A stretch of 57,379 nt of DNA from Streptomyces xanthophaeus. Its GTDB lineage: Bacteria; Actinomycetota; Actinomycetes; Streptomycetales; Streptomycetaceae. The stretch spans positions 1 through 57,379 of the forward strand of contig NZ_JOFT01000041.1 in the NCBI RefSeq assembly GCF_000725805.1, read 5' to 3'. Below the pieces are notes generated by a model. It did not search any database, was not told where the DNA came from, and was given only the letters and a program-made list of their open reading frames with translations. Position 1 is the stretch's first letter, and the number at the start of each line of letters is the position of its first letter. The translations under genes and the position numbers were made by a program. Of this stretch, positions 36,375-46,079 are shown piece by piece.

Positions 36375-39300
36375 TCAGGGGGACGGCGGGAACAGCACGG
36401 GTATCGCCGAGACCAGGTGAGCGGCCCGGTCCAGAGCACTGGCCAGCAGCGCGAGGTCGGTCGGCCCGTTGCCGAGCTCCCGGACGGGCCGGCGGGCCGG
36501 AGGATCGCCCATCCGCTCCCACTCCACCGGGACCACGGTGGGCCGCAGGGTCGCGGTGCGCGGGATCCGGCCGGTGACCCGGCCCGCCTGGAACGGGACC
36601 GTCCGGCCGTCGGCGTACCGCAGCAGACCGCGGCCGGGGCCCGGCTGGTCGGGGGCGTCGAGCTCCACCCGCAGCGTGGTCATCCGGGCCAGCCCGGTGT
36701 CGGCCGTACGGTCCGGGCGGGCCGTGGTGGCCACCAGGTGCACGCCGAGCCGGGCGCCGTCGCGGGCCACCGCCTCCAGCGCCCGGACCACCGAACCGGC
36801 GGCGGGGCGGCCCGTACTGCCCAGGCCCGGCGCGACCAGTGCGTCCAGGTCGTCGACCAGGACCACCAGCCGGGGCAGCGGACCGGGCCCGGCCGGATCG
36901 GTGCGCGGAGCCGCGGAACGCAGCCGGAGCGTGCCCGACCGCGGGGGGTCCAGATCGCCGCGCTGCTCCCCGGGGCCGGGCTGGCGGGGCGAGACCATGC
37001 GCCCGGAGAGGTCGCCCTGGGCCTCCCCGGCCCGGAAGGCCGGGGGGCGGCCGTGCCACTCGGCGAACGGCACCCCGTCCAGGAGTTCGGCGCGGCGCTT
37101 GAGCTCCGCGCCGAGGGCCTGCGCGAACTCCCGCATGCGCAGCGGGTCGGTGGCGACGAGGTGGGCGGACACGTGGGGCAGTTCGGTGCAGGGCGCCAGC
37201 CCGTCGCCGCGTTCGCCGCCGGCCCCGTCGAGGAGGACCAGCCCGAGCCGGTCGGGCCGGGCGCCCGCGGACAGGGAGGCGGCCACCGACCGCAGCAGCT
37301 CGGTCCGCCCGCTTCCGGCGGGACCCTCGATGAGCAGGTGCGGGCCGTCCTGGACCAGCTCCGCGCCCACGGCCCCGCGCCGCCCGCTGCCCAGCACGAT
37401 CTCGGCCAGGCCGCCCGTGCCCTGCCCCTGGTCGGTGGCGGCGGCCCAGCGGGCCATCAGGGACGCGGGGGTCGCGCGGGCCAGCCCCAGTTCGTCCAGC
37501 AGCCGTGCGGTGGGCGGCAGGGCCGCGGAGGTGGGCCGGTGCGGCTCCTGGGAGCCCCCGTCGGCGCGCAGCGGGGCCAGGGCCCGGGCGAACCGCTCGG
37601 CCCAGGCCACGGACACCGCGTCGGCGGTGGCACCGGCTCCGGAGGGGACGGGCCGGCCCCCGCTGACCGCGAAGGTCCGTACGGTCGTGGCCACGTCGCC
37701 GCTGAGCAGGGCCACGGCGCCGCAGTCCCGGAAGGCGGGGTTGTTCGCGCAGGCGCTCTCGTAGGTGTCGGCGACCGGGGAGGCGGGCGTGGCGGCCGGG
37801 GCCTCGGCGAGCGCGAGGACGTGGATGCCGGCGGCCGGACCGTGCGAGGCGAGCCGCCCGGTGACGTCCCGCAGGGCCCCGGTGCCGGGGTCGCCGTCGA
37901 CGATCACGAGGGTGTACGGGCCCTCGTGGACCCGGGCGGCCTGCCGGACGCCCTCCGGGTCGGCGGCGGCCCAGTGGGTGCCGAGCGGGCCTTCGTCCAG
38001 CCGCCGGGTCAGCTCGCCGGTGCGGGCGGCGGCCTGGTCGCGGTCGTAGGCGAGGAGCAGGCGGCAGTCCTGGCCGTGCGCGGGCCGCAGGTGCGGCAGC
38101 CAGCCGAGCCAGCCCCAGTCGCGGCGCCGTTCGGCGAGTCCGCGGGAGCGGTCGGCGGCGATCAGGACGATCTCCAGCTGGGCCGGGCCGTGCAGGGCCG
38201 CCAGCTGGGCGACCACACAGCGGGCCACCCCGGCCAGCCTGGCCCGGGGACCGGCGATGCCGAGCGAGCCGACCGTGCGCAGGGCCACCCGGCTCCCGGC
38301 CCCGAGGCCCACGTCCAGCACCCCGGAGTGCCCCGGTGCCCTGGACCAGAGGCGTTCGGTGGGTCCGAGGGCCGCCAGCAGCAGCGCGGCGGGGTCGTCC
38401 GGGTCGGGCGCGGCAGCGGCGGCGGCCACGGCCTCCGGCTCGGGCAGCGGCTCCGCGGCCTCGTCGCCGCGCACCCACTTGCGGGCCCAGGCGCCGAGCC
38501 CCTTGCGGCGGCCGGCGCCGGCCCCGCCCGAAGCATCGGTTCCGGTACGCGGTCCTGCCGTCGGCTCGGGGGCGGCGCCCGGGCCCGGCTGCGCCCCTCG
38601 CGGCCCGGCGGGGGGCGCGGCCGGCTCCGGGGCGGGGTGCGCTGCGGCCGAGGGGCCCTTTTGGCGGGGGACGCCGCCCTGAGGTCCGGCGGGGGGCGCC
38701 GGGTGCTGCCCGGAGGCGGCGGCCGGAGCCGGGCCGCTCCCGTGCCCGGCGCCTTGGCCGGCGCCGGGGGCGAGCGGTGCGCGGCCGGGGAGGGCGAGGT
38801 GCCCCTCCAGGTCCGGGGTCACCGCCAGCGGGACCGCCGATCCGGCGGGGGTCAGGCGCAGGGTGGACTCGCCGACCCGCAGCAGGGCCCCCGGCGGCAG
38901 GGCCACCGGCTGGGGGCCGACGGGGGCGCCGTCCAGAGTGGTGCCGTTCGTCGAGTCCAGGTCGGCCACGGCCACCCGGCCGTCCGGCAGCACCGTGACC
39001 GCGCAGTGCAGCCGGGACACGTCGGGGTCGTCCAGCGGGACGTCGGCGTCGGCGGACCGGCCCACCCGGATCTGGCCGCTGTGCAGCAGGTGCACGCCGC
39101 CCGCGTCGGGACCGGCGACCACCTGCAGCTGGGGCGCGCCGAGGCTCTCCTCGGGCAGGACGTCCGGAACCGGACCGTGCAGCGCCAGGACCGCGCCGTC
39201 CACCAGCGGGGGCTCGCCCAGGATCCGTCTCTGGAGGTCGAGGCGTTCGGCGCCGGCGTACAGCACGACCGTGCCGCCGGTGTCGGGGCCGCCCACGGTG

Positions 39301-39431
39301 GCCGCGAGCCCGGAGGCCACCGCGGCCAGCGCGGTACCGGCGGGCGCCGTGACGAGTACGTCACAGCTCGCGGGTGCGGTCGCGGTCTGGTGGCCGCTGC
39401 GCGACCCGAGGACGGTCAGCCGGATCTGCAT
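36375..39431 (-). CDS. FHA domain - FtsK/SpoIIIE-type ATPase
   Basis: The 1,018-residue protein joins two modules. Residues ~95-190 form a forkhead-associated domain with the phosphothreonine-binding residues GR (124-125), SRLH (139-142) and STNG (160-163). After a Pro/Ala-rich linker (~210-330) comes a P-loop NTPase domain of the FtsK/SpoIIIE and EccC kind, with Walker A GPAGSGRT at 703-710 and Walker B LVVLVDDLD near 855. A ubiquitin-like segment occupies residues 1-90 (LTVLGS and ALAAVASGLA). The FHA module should bind phosphothreonine proteins, and the Ser/Thr kinases PkaA and PkaB are encoded just across the promoter. No type VII secretion genes are nearby, so substrate and role are open. 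Confidence 0.9.
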   Translation of the reverse strand: MQIRLTVLGSRSGHQTATAPASCDVLVTAPAGTALAAVASGLAATVGGPDTGGTVVLYAGAERLDLQRRILGEPPLVDGAVLALHGPVPDVLPEESLGAPQLQVVAGPDAGGVHLLHSGQIRVGRSADADVPLDDPDVSRLHCAVTVLPDGRVAVADLDSTNGTTLDGAPVGPQPVALPPGALLRVGESTLRLTPAGSAVPLAVTPDLEGHLALPGRAPLAPGAGQGAGHGSGPAPAAASGQHPAPPAGPQGGVPRQKGPSAAAHPAPEPAAPPAGPRGAQPGPGAAPEPTAGPRTGTDASGGAGAGRRKGLGAWARKWVRGDEAAEPLPEPEAVAAAAAAPDPDDPAALLLAALGPTERLWSRAPGHSGVLDVGLGAGSRVALRTVGSLGIAGPRARLAGVARCVVAQLAALHGPAQLEIVLIAADRSRGLAERRRDWGWLGWLPHLRPAHGQDCRLLLAYDRDQAAARTGELTRRLDEGPLGTHWAAADPEGVRQAARVHEGPYTLVIVDGDPGTGALRDVTGRLASHGPAAGIHVLALAEAPAATPASPVADTYESACANNPAFRDCGAVALLSGDVATTVRTFAVSGGRPVPSGAGATADAVSVAWAERFARALAPLRADGGSQEPHRPTSAALPPTARLLDELGLARATPASLMARWAAATDQGQGTGGLAEIVLGSGRRGAVGAELVQDGPHLLIEGPAGSGRTELLRSVAASLSAGARPDRLGLVLLDGAGGERGDGLAPCTELPHVSAHLVATDPLRMREFAQALGAELKRRAELLDGVPFAEWHGRPPAFRAGEAQGDLSGRMVSPRQPGPGEQRGDLDPPRSGTLRLRSAAPRTDPAGPGPLPRLVVLVDDLDALVAPGLGSTGRPAAGSVVRALEAVARDGARLGVHLVATTARPDRTADTGLARMTTLRVELDAPDQPGPGRGLLRYADGRTVPFQAGRVTGRIPRTATLRPTVVPVEWERMGDPPARRPVRELGNGPTDLALLASALDRAAHLVSAIPVLFPPSP

Positions 39432-39878
39432 CGCCGTCAGCGGTCCCTTCTGCGCGGTGCGCGGTGCGTGCGCCCGGCAGGGAGGATCCGGGACGTGCCC
39501 GCCCGATCACCCCCCGCCCGGCACGGACGCGTCGTCCGGTCAGGTCTGCCCGGAAGGCGGGGCTCCCGTCCCGTGCCGTCCGTACGGGTGCATCCTCGCA
39601 CCTGTCGCCCACAACACGCCCGGCACCCGGCAACAAGTGATCTTGATCGGTCGCGGCGCCGTACAGATCCGGACAGCAACCCCGGCAATGGCGGGGAAAG
39701 CCGGGGAAAATCGCCTCCGGCATACCCGACGAACATCACCCTTCGTACATATGTACGGCAACCAACCTTCGGTGCGCCGCGTCTTCCACCGGGACACCCC
39801 CTAGAGTGGGCCGGAAAAAAGCAAGCAGGACCACCCAGGATCAAGCAGCGGGACGACTACAGCAGGGGAGCGCGAGAC
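39432..39878. other. Divergent 447-base region between the FHA-ATPase and pkaA
   Basis: No gene is supported. It holds a perfect palindrome CGTACATATGTACG (39744-39757), a TAGAGT at 39802-39807 that could be the pkaA -10, and AT-richer DNA at about 39600-39760. Both genes probably have their promoters here. Confidence 0.5.
39744..39757. promoter_or_regulatory. Perfect 14-bp palindrome upstream of pkaA
   Basis: CGTACATATGTACG reads the same on both strands. It lies about 120 bases before the pkaA start and 45 bases before the possible -10. Perfect symmetry with an AT core suggests a dimeric regulator site; the regulator is unknown. Confidence 0.5.
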
Positions 39879-41645
39879 GTGCGGCCAGTCGGCAGCAAAT
39901 ACCTGCTCGAGGAGCCGCTCGGGCGCGGCGCCACGGGCACCGTCTGGCGTGCGCGCCAGCGCGAGACCGCCGGCGCCGAGGCGGCCGTCGCCGGGCAGCC
40001 CGGCGAGACCGTGGCCATCAAGGTCCTCAAGGAGGAGCTGGCCCAGGACGCGGACATCGTCATGCGCTTCCTGCGCGAGCGCTCGGTGCTGCTGCGCCTG
40101 ACGCACCCCAACATCGTCCGCACCCGCGACCTCGTCGTCGAGGGCGATCTGCTGGCGCTGGTCATGGACCTCATCGAGGGTCCGGACCTGCACAAGTACC
40201 TCCGCCAGAACGGCCCCTTCACCCCCGTCGCAGCGAGCCTGCTGACCGCGCAGATCGCGGACGCGCTCGCCGCCAGCCACGCCGACGGCGTGGTGCACCG
40301 CGACCTCAAGCCCGCCAACGTCCTGCTCGACGAGCGCGGTGGCCAGATGAAGCCGATGCTCACCGACTTCGGCATCGCCCGCCTCGCGGACTCCCCGGGC
40401 CTGACCCGCACCCACGAGTTCGTCGGCACCCCGGCCTACGTCGCCCCCGAGTCCGCCGAGGGCCGCCCGCAGACCTCCGCCGTCGACATCTACGGCGCCG
40501 GCATCCTGCTCTACGAACTCCTCACCGGCCGCCCGCCGTTCGCCGGCGGCACCGCGCTCGAAGTGCTCCACCGCCACCTCAGCGAGGAGCCGCAGCGCCC
40601 CTCGACCGTGCCCGAGCCGCTGTGGACCGTCATCGAACGCTGCCTGCGCAAGGAGCCGAACGAGCGCCCCAGCGCCGAGAGCCTGGCCCGCGGGCTGCGC
40701 GTGGTCGCCTCCGGCATCGGCGTGCACTCCTCGGCCGCCGAGGTGGAGGCCGCGCTCGGCGTGGGCGCCCTGCTCGCCCCCGACCCCTCGCCGGCCCCGG
40801 TGCCGCAGACCCCGGGCGCCGCCGACCCCACCCAGGTGCTGCCCGGCGGGGCCCCGTCGCCGATGGGGGCCTACGACCCGAACGCCATGACCTCCGTCAT
40901 GCCGCCGGTCGGCGCGGCCGACGCCACCTCGGTGCTCCCGACGGGGGGAGCGGGAGCCCCCGGGGCCGACCCGACCTCCGTCATGCCCCCGGTGCAGCAG
41001 CCGGACCAGCCGCACCCCTGGCAGTCCCAGATGCGGGCGGTCCGCGACCGCAACGAGCAGACGCAGGTGCAGTACCTCGACCCGAACGAGGACCCGCTGC
41101 GCCGCCGTCCGCAGCGGCAGGCGCCCCCGCCGCCGCAGCAGCAGCCGCGCCGGCCCCAGCAGCAGCCCCAGCAGCAGCAGCCGTACCGCCAGGGCCCGCC
41201 GCCGCAGCACTACCAGCAGCAGCCGCAGCCGCAGCAGCCCCCGTATCCGCAGCAGTACGCGCCTGCGCCGCCGCAGCACTACCAGCAGCAGCACCAGCCG
41301 CAGCCGTACCAGCAGCAGCAGTCCCAGCAGCAGCCCCAGTACCGGCAGCCCCAGCAGCAGCCTCCGCAGGGCCCGCCGCCGCAGCAGCAGGCCCCGCGGC
41401 CCCCGCGCGAGCCCCGCAGGCGCAGCGCCAACCCGGTGCGCATCCCCGGCCTCGGCTGCCTCAAGGGCTGCCTGGTCATGATCCTGCTGTTCTTCGTGGC
41501 GGGCTGGCTGGTCTGGGAACTGACCCCGCTTCAGGAATGGGTCGGCACCGGCAAGGGATGGTGGGACCAGCTGTGGAGCTGGGGCTCCGGCGTCGCCGAC
41601 TGGGTCGGTTCCGTCGGCGACTCGGCGGGCGGTACGCAGCCCTGA
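39879..41645 (+). CDS. pkaA: PkaA, eukaryotic-type Ser/Thr protein kinase
   Basis: The GTG at 39879, preceded by GGGGAG, gives 588 residues. The kinase domain spans ~8-280: glycine loop LGRGATGTVW, Lys48 in TVAIKVL, catalytic HRDLKPANVLL (His140-Arg141-Asp142), DFGIA and the APE-like YVAPESAEG. A ~13-residue insertion (AGAEAAVAGQPGE) sits before Lys48. Residues ~400-520 are very rich in Q and P with QQQP repeats, and one membrane helix follows near 528-548 (GCLVMILLFFVAGWLVW) plus a short tail. So the kinase is inside and only ~40 residues are outside. S. coelicolor PkaA is the expected homologue. It is followed by pkaB after 159 bases. Confidence 0.92.
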   Translation: MRPVGSKYLLEEPLGRGATGTVWRARQRETAGAEAAVAGQPGETVAIKVLKEELAQDADIVMRFLRERSVLLRLTHPNIVRTRDLVVEGDLLALVMDLIEGPDLHKYLRQNGPFTPVAASLLTAQIADALAASHADGVVHRDLKPANVLLDERGGQMKPMLTDFGIARLADSPGLTRTHEFVGTPAYVAPESAEGRPQTSAVDIYGAGILLYELLTGRPPFAGGTALEVLHRHLSEEPQRPSTVPEPLWTVIERCLRKEPNERPSAESLARGLRVVASGIGVHSSAAEVEAALGVGALLAPDPSPAPVPQTPGAADPTQVLPGGAPSPMGAYDPNAMTSVMPPVGAADATSVLPTGGAGAPGADPTSVMPPVQQPDQPHPWQSQMRAVRDRNEQTQVQYLDPNEDPLRRRPQRQAPPPPQQQPRRPQQQPQQQQPYRQGPPPQHYQQQPQPQQPPYPQQYAPAPPQHYQQQHQPQPYQQQQSQQQPQYRQPQQQPPQGPPPQQQAPRPPREPRRRSANPVRIPGLGCLKGCLVMILLFFVAGWLVWELTPLQEWVGTGKGWWDQLWSWGSGVADWVGSVGDSAGGTQP

Positions 41646-41804
41646 ACCGGCTCCCGTAGCGCCGAGTTCGTGGATTTGTCGACTTCTGGGACATGATTTC
41701 GCCCGCAGAAGTGAAGGTCGCCGCGAATCGGGCCCCCTACTGGCCGCCAACCCCCACCCGGCCGCGTAGCTTTGGTGCGTACGCCAGCCGCTGAGGGAGC
41801 AGTC

Positions 41805-43055
41805 GTGGCACGGAAGATCGGCAGCCGGTACACCGCGCACCAGATCCTGGGGCGCGGCAGCGCGGGCACGGTGTGGCTGGGTGAGGGGCCCGACGGGCCC
41901 GTCGCCGTCAAACTGCTGCGCGAGGACCTCGCGTCCGACCAGGAGCTGGTCGGACGGTTCGTCCAGGAGCGCAGTGCGCTGCTCGGGCTGGACCATCCGC
42001 ACGTGGTCTCCGTCCGCGACCTCGTCGTCGACGGCAACGACCTCGCCCTCGTCATGGACCTCGTCCGCGGTACGGACCTGCGCACGCGCCTGGACCGCGA
42101 GCGCCGCCTCGCCCCCGAGGCGGCCGTGGCGATCGTCGCGGACGTCGCGGACGCGCTCGCCGCGGCCCACGCGGCCGGCGTCGTGCACCGGGACGTCAAG
42201 CCGGAGAACGTCCTGCTGGACATGCAGGGCCCGCTCGGCCCCGGCGGCGCGCACCCGGCCCTGCTCACCGACTTCGGCGTGGCCAAGCTCATCGACACCC
42301 CGCGCCGCGCCTCGGCGGGCCGGACCTCGGCCCCCACCACGCGGATCATCGGCACGCCGGACTACCTGGCGCCGGAGATCGTCGAGGGTCTCCCGCCGCG
42401 GGCCGCGGTGGACATATATGCCCTGGCCACCGTCCTGTACGAGCTGCTGGCCGGGTTCACCCCCTTCGGCGGCGGCCACCCGGGCGCGGTGCTGCGCCGC
42501 CACGTGACGGAGACGGTCGTCCCGCTGCCCGGGATCCCCGACGAGCTGTGGCAGCTGGTCGTGCAGTGCCTGGCCAAGGCCCCGGCCTCGCGGCTGCGGG
42601 CCTCGGAGCTGTCGGCCCGCCTGCGGGACCTGCTGCCGCTGCTGGCCGGGATGCCGCCGCTGGACGTGGACGAGCCGGACGACGCCGAGCCGGAGCCGGA
42701 GCCCTCGGAGGAACCGGCCGCCGATCCGGTGCGCCGCCGGGGCGTGGTCCCGCTGGTGCCGGGCTCCGCGACCGACTCCAACCGGGACACGCACACCTCG
42801 ATGCGGGTGCCGGGGCCGGACGAACTGGCGGGCGGCGCCCTGGGCACCGCCCGCGTACCCCGCCCGGCGGGCGGCCACCGCCCGGGCTCGGCCCGGCACC
42901 GGGCGGAAGCGGCCCGCAAGCGCAGGCTGGTGCTGTCCGTCTCGGCCGTGCTGCTGGCCGCCGCGGTCGGAGTGGGTACGTGGCTCGCCGTTTCCGGTGG
43001 CGACGAACAGGCGCCGCAGCAGGACAGCAAGCAGTCGGGCCCGCGCACCCCTTAG
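41805..43055 (+). CDS. pkaB: PkaB, eukaryotic-type Ser/Thr protein kinase
   Basis: The GTG at 41805, with GAGGGAG upstream, gives 416 residues. Kinase motifs are complete: LGRGSAGTVW, Lys in VAVKLL, HRDVKPENVLLDM (His128, Asp130), DFGVAKL and LAPEIVEG. A Pro/Glu/Arg-rich linker (~290-375) leads to one membrane helix near 377-397 (LVLSVSAVLLAAAVGVGTWL) and a short external tail rich in Q and P, so there is no external sensor domain. It is paired with pkaA, as in S. coelicolor, and the two may act in the same pathway as the FHA-ATPase. Confidence 0.93.
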   Translation: MARKIGSRYTAHQILGRGSAGTVWLGEGPDGPVAVKLLREDLASDQELVGRFVQERSALLGLDHPHVVSVRDLVVDGNDLALVMDLVRGTDLRTRLDRERRLAPEAAVAIVADVADALAAAHAAGVVHRDVKPENVLLDMQGPLGPGGAHPALLTDFGVAKLIDTPRRASAGRTSAPTTRIIGTPDYLAPEIVEGLPPRAAVDIYALATVLYELLAGFTPFGGGHPGAVLRRHVTETVVPLPGIPDELWQLVVQCLAKAPASRLRASELSARLRDLLPLLAGMPPLDVDEPDDAEPEPEPSEEPAADPVRRRGVVPLVPGSATDSNRDTHTSMRVPGPDELAGGALGTARVPRPAGGHRPGSARHRAEAARKRRLVLSVSAVLLAAAVGVGTWLAVSGGDEQAPQQDSKQSGPRTP

Positions 43056-43070
43056 AGGGTGTTCTCGCAG

Positions 43071-43109
43071 GCCCGCCGGGCCCCTGGGGGCTGTGGCCGC
43101 CCGGCGGGC
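43071..43109. terminator. Bidirectional terminator between pkaB and the oxygenase gene
   Basis: Perfect 11-bp arms GCCCGCCGGGC and GCCCGGCGGGC are separated by 17 bases. The right arm touches the stop codon of the minus-strand oxygenase gene. Confidence 0.8.
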
Positions 43110-44119
43110 TACGCCGGGACCAGCTCGGGGTGCCAGCGGCGCGCGACGGCCGGGTGGGCGCGGACCCAGCCCTTGAGCTCGTTGCGGCCGTACTCCGCGT
43201 GCAGCGGGTTCGTCGCGTCGTGGGCGACGCCCGGGGCGGAGTGCAGGTAGTCGCCCGGGACCGTCTCCACCACCGCGTCCAGGCGCGGGTTGTAGAAGAA
43301 GGGGACCGAGTACCGCTCCACCGCCCCCGGAGGGCTGACCACGCGGTGGTCGGTGGCCGTCAGGTACCCCTCGGTGGCGATCTCCAGCAGCTCGCCCAGG
43401 TTGACCACGAAGGCACCCGGCATCGGCGGCACCTCCACGTACCCGCCGTCCCGGACCACCTGGAGCCCGCCCACCGAGTCCTGGAGCAGGAGCGTCAGGA
43501 AGCCGTAGTCCTTGTGCGCACCGACGCCCTGGCCGGCGCCGGAGGTGGCGGAGGGGTCGGACCCGGGGTAGCGGACCAGCTTGGTGTGCAGGTGCGGCCG
43601 GTCCGCGAAGGCCCCGTCGAAGAAGTCGGCCGGGGCGCCGATGGAGACCAGGAGCTCCTGGAGCAGCCGGTGGGCCACCGCCGCCAGCCGCGCCTGCCAC
43701 TCCAGGACCACCGTCCGCAGCTCCGGGAGGGCCGCCGGCCACTGGTTGGGCCCCTCCAGCCAGAGGTACGCCGGGTCGTCCGGCCCCAGCACCGGCGCGG
43801 GTCGCTCGGCGCCGACGTCCAGCTGGTCCCGCCAGTCGCTGGCCCCGCCGGTCAGCTCGTGGCCGATCCGGGTGTAGCCGCGGAAGTGCGGGGAGTTCAG
43901 ATTGCTCACGGCGAGCCGGTCGGCCTCCGGGAGGGCGAAGAAAGCCCTGGTCAGGTCCAGGATGCGGGCGGTCTCGGCGGCGGTGACGCCATGGCCGGTG
44001 AGGTGCAGGAAACCGGTGTCCCGGGCTGCTGCGTGCAGCTTCTTCAGGAAATCGGCCCGCTGGGCCGGGTCGTCCGCCTGGGAGAGGTCCAGGACGGGGA
44101 GGGAGTGCGCGGACGGCAT
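43109..44119 (-). CDS. Fe(II)/2-oxoglutarate-dependent oxygenase, isopenicillin-N-synthase family
   Basis: The 336 residues have the DIOX_N head (FLHLTGHGV) and a double-stranded beta-helix with Fe ligands His202, Asp204 (GAHKDYGFL) and His258 (TATDHRVVSP), and the co-substrate motif R-Y-S at 269-271. Such enzymes hydroxylate or oxidise small molecules, using 2-oxoglutarate in most members. Lone members like this one are common in Streptomyces and not tied to beta-lactam synthesis; no biosynthetic cluster is near. The ATG at 44117-44119 is the start. It diverges from prfB over 313 bases, which contain a palindrome. Confidence 0.9.
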   Translation of the reverse strand: MPSAHSLPVLDLSQADDPAQRADFLKKLHAAARDTGFLHLTGHGVTAAETARILDLTRAFFALPEADRLAVSNLNSPHFRGYTRIGHELTGGASDWRDQLDVGAERPAPVLGPDDPAYLWLEGPNQWPAALPELRTVVLEWQARLAAVAHRLLQELLVSIGAPADFFDGAFADRPHLHTKLVRYPGSDPSATSGAGQGVGAHKDYGFLTLLLQDSVGGLQVVRDGGYVEVPPMPGAFVVNLGELLEIATEGYLTATDHRVVSPPGAVERYSVPFFYNPRLDAVVETVPGDYLHSAPGVAHDATNPLHAEYGRNELKGWVRAHPAVARRWHPELVPA

Positions 44120-44299
44120 GACGGCTCCGTTTCGGATGTCACGGGGTCCTGTTCCCCGGAGATGGCGGGGATCGCGGATGGGGAGGGCTCCGGCAGGGAT
44201 GGCGCCGGTAGCGCGTGAGCCGCGTACAGGACCAAGTCGGATCGGGGTGGATCAGGCTTGGGGATGGTCCGGCGGCCGACAGCTCGTCGTCGTGACACG

Positions 44300-44314
44300 C
44301 ATGTGGTCCACATG
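44300..44314. promoter_or_regulatory. Palindrome CATGTGGTCCACATG
   Basis: Two 7-bp arms surround a central T. It is followed by TTGACG at 44321-44326. The core TGTGGTCCACA has the look of a GntR-type or similar dimer site; which of the divergent genes it serves is unclear. Confidence 0.45.
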
Positions 44315-44420
44315 GCGGCGCTTGACGAGGCGAACAGTCATACGGTGAGGGTACGCCCGTACGAGGTTCCATCAGTACGGGTGAATCGGCCTGCCCGGAC
44401 GGCGCCCTCCGCGGACCGGC

Positions 44421-44426
44421 TACGCT
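44421..44426 (+). promoter_or_regulatory. -10 element of prfB (leaderless)
   Basis: TACGCT is followed by 6 bases and the GTG start of prfB, so the message would begin at or near its start codon. The -35 is weak (CGGACG with 19-base spacing). Confidence 0.5.
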
Positions 44427-44432
44427 GGACCC

Positions 44433-45542
<1,110 letters not shown>

Positions 45543-45587
45543 CCCGCACGGCCGGGCCCCAGGGCCCGTGACCACGTGAGACGTGAG

Positions 45588-45624
45588 GGAGGGGCCCGGA
45601 CACCTACGGTGTCCGGGCCCCTCC
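45588..45624. terminator. Bidirectional terminator after prfB
   Basis: Perfect 17-bp arms starting GGAGGGGCCCGGACACC close over a three-base loop TAC. It lies between convergent prfB and the small zinc-ribbon gene. Confidence 0.92.
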
Positions 45625-45651
45625 GCTCTGTGCGATCGGTACGCGGCGCGG

Positions 45652-45843
45652 CTAGGCCGTCTGCTGGGCCACCAGCGCGAGGGCCGCCACGAGGACCACC
45701 AGAAGCGCCACGAGCGCCACGGGGTTCAGGCCGGAGAAGGGGCCCTCCTGCTGGAGGCGCTCCCGGTTCGCCCGGCACACCGGGCAGCGGCCCTGGCTGA
45801 CGGGTGCGGCACAGTTCGCGCACACGAGCCGGTCATATGTCAT
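45652..45843 (-). CDS. Small zinc-ribbon membrane protein, 63 residues
   Basis: The ATG at 45841-45843 has GAGGAGG upstream, so this short gene is credible despite its size. The N terminus has two CxxC pairs ([17 protein letters not shown]) that likely bind zinc. A linker and one C-terminal membrane helix follow ([17 protein letters not shown]). It looks like a tail-anchored protein with a cytoplasmic zinc ribbon. No function is known; it is conserved next to prfB and ftsE in Streptomyces as far as I recall. Confidence 0.85.
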   Translation of the reverse strand: MTYDRLVCANCAAPVSQGRCPVCRANRERLQQEGPFSGLNPVALVALLVVLVAALALVAQQTA

Positions 45844-46079
45844 GCGCTCCTCCTCTCGTCCCCTTGGTCTCCCCTGGGAGACAACGGCGCGGGGAACGAG
45901 ACGGTTCCCCCTACCACTGTGCCAGCTCCGGCGACATTCGGCGCGGCCCGTCCAGTCAATCGCGATCGGGCACCACCGGGACCCGAGGACATATCGGTCA
46001 TCTCTGGATGCCGGGTCCACACCCCGCGCCCGTTCGCGTATGGTCACGCACACCTACTCCCGGCGACCGTGGTGCACCC

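Larger units (their letters stand above)
44120..44432. other. Divergent 313-base region between the oxygenase gene and prfB
   Basis: No gene is supported. The region holds CATGTGGTCCACATG at 44300-44314 and the prfB -10 at 44421-44426, both listed separately. Confidence 0.4.

Noticed and set aside
39801..43742. A 1,313-codon minus-strand frame opposite pkaA and pkaB
   Set aside because: Kinase motifs on the plus strand explain the sequence; the minus frame has low-complexity content only.
43109..44119. Beta-lactam biosynthesis gene (isopenicillin N synthase)
   Set aside because: The oxygenase fold is shared by many enzymes and no ACV synthetase or other pathway gene is near.
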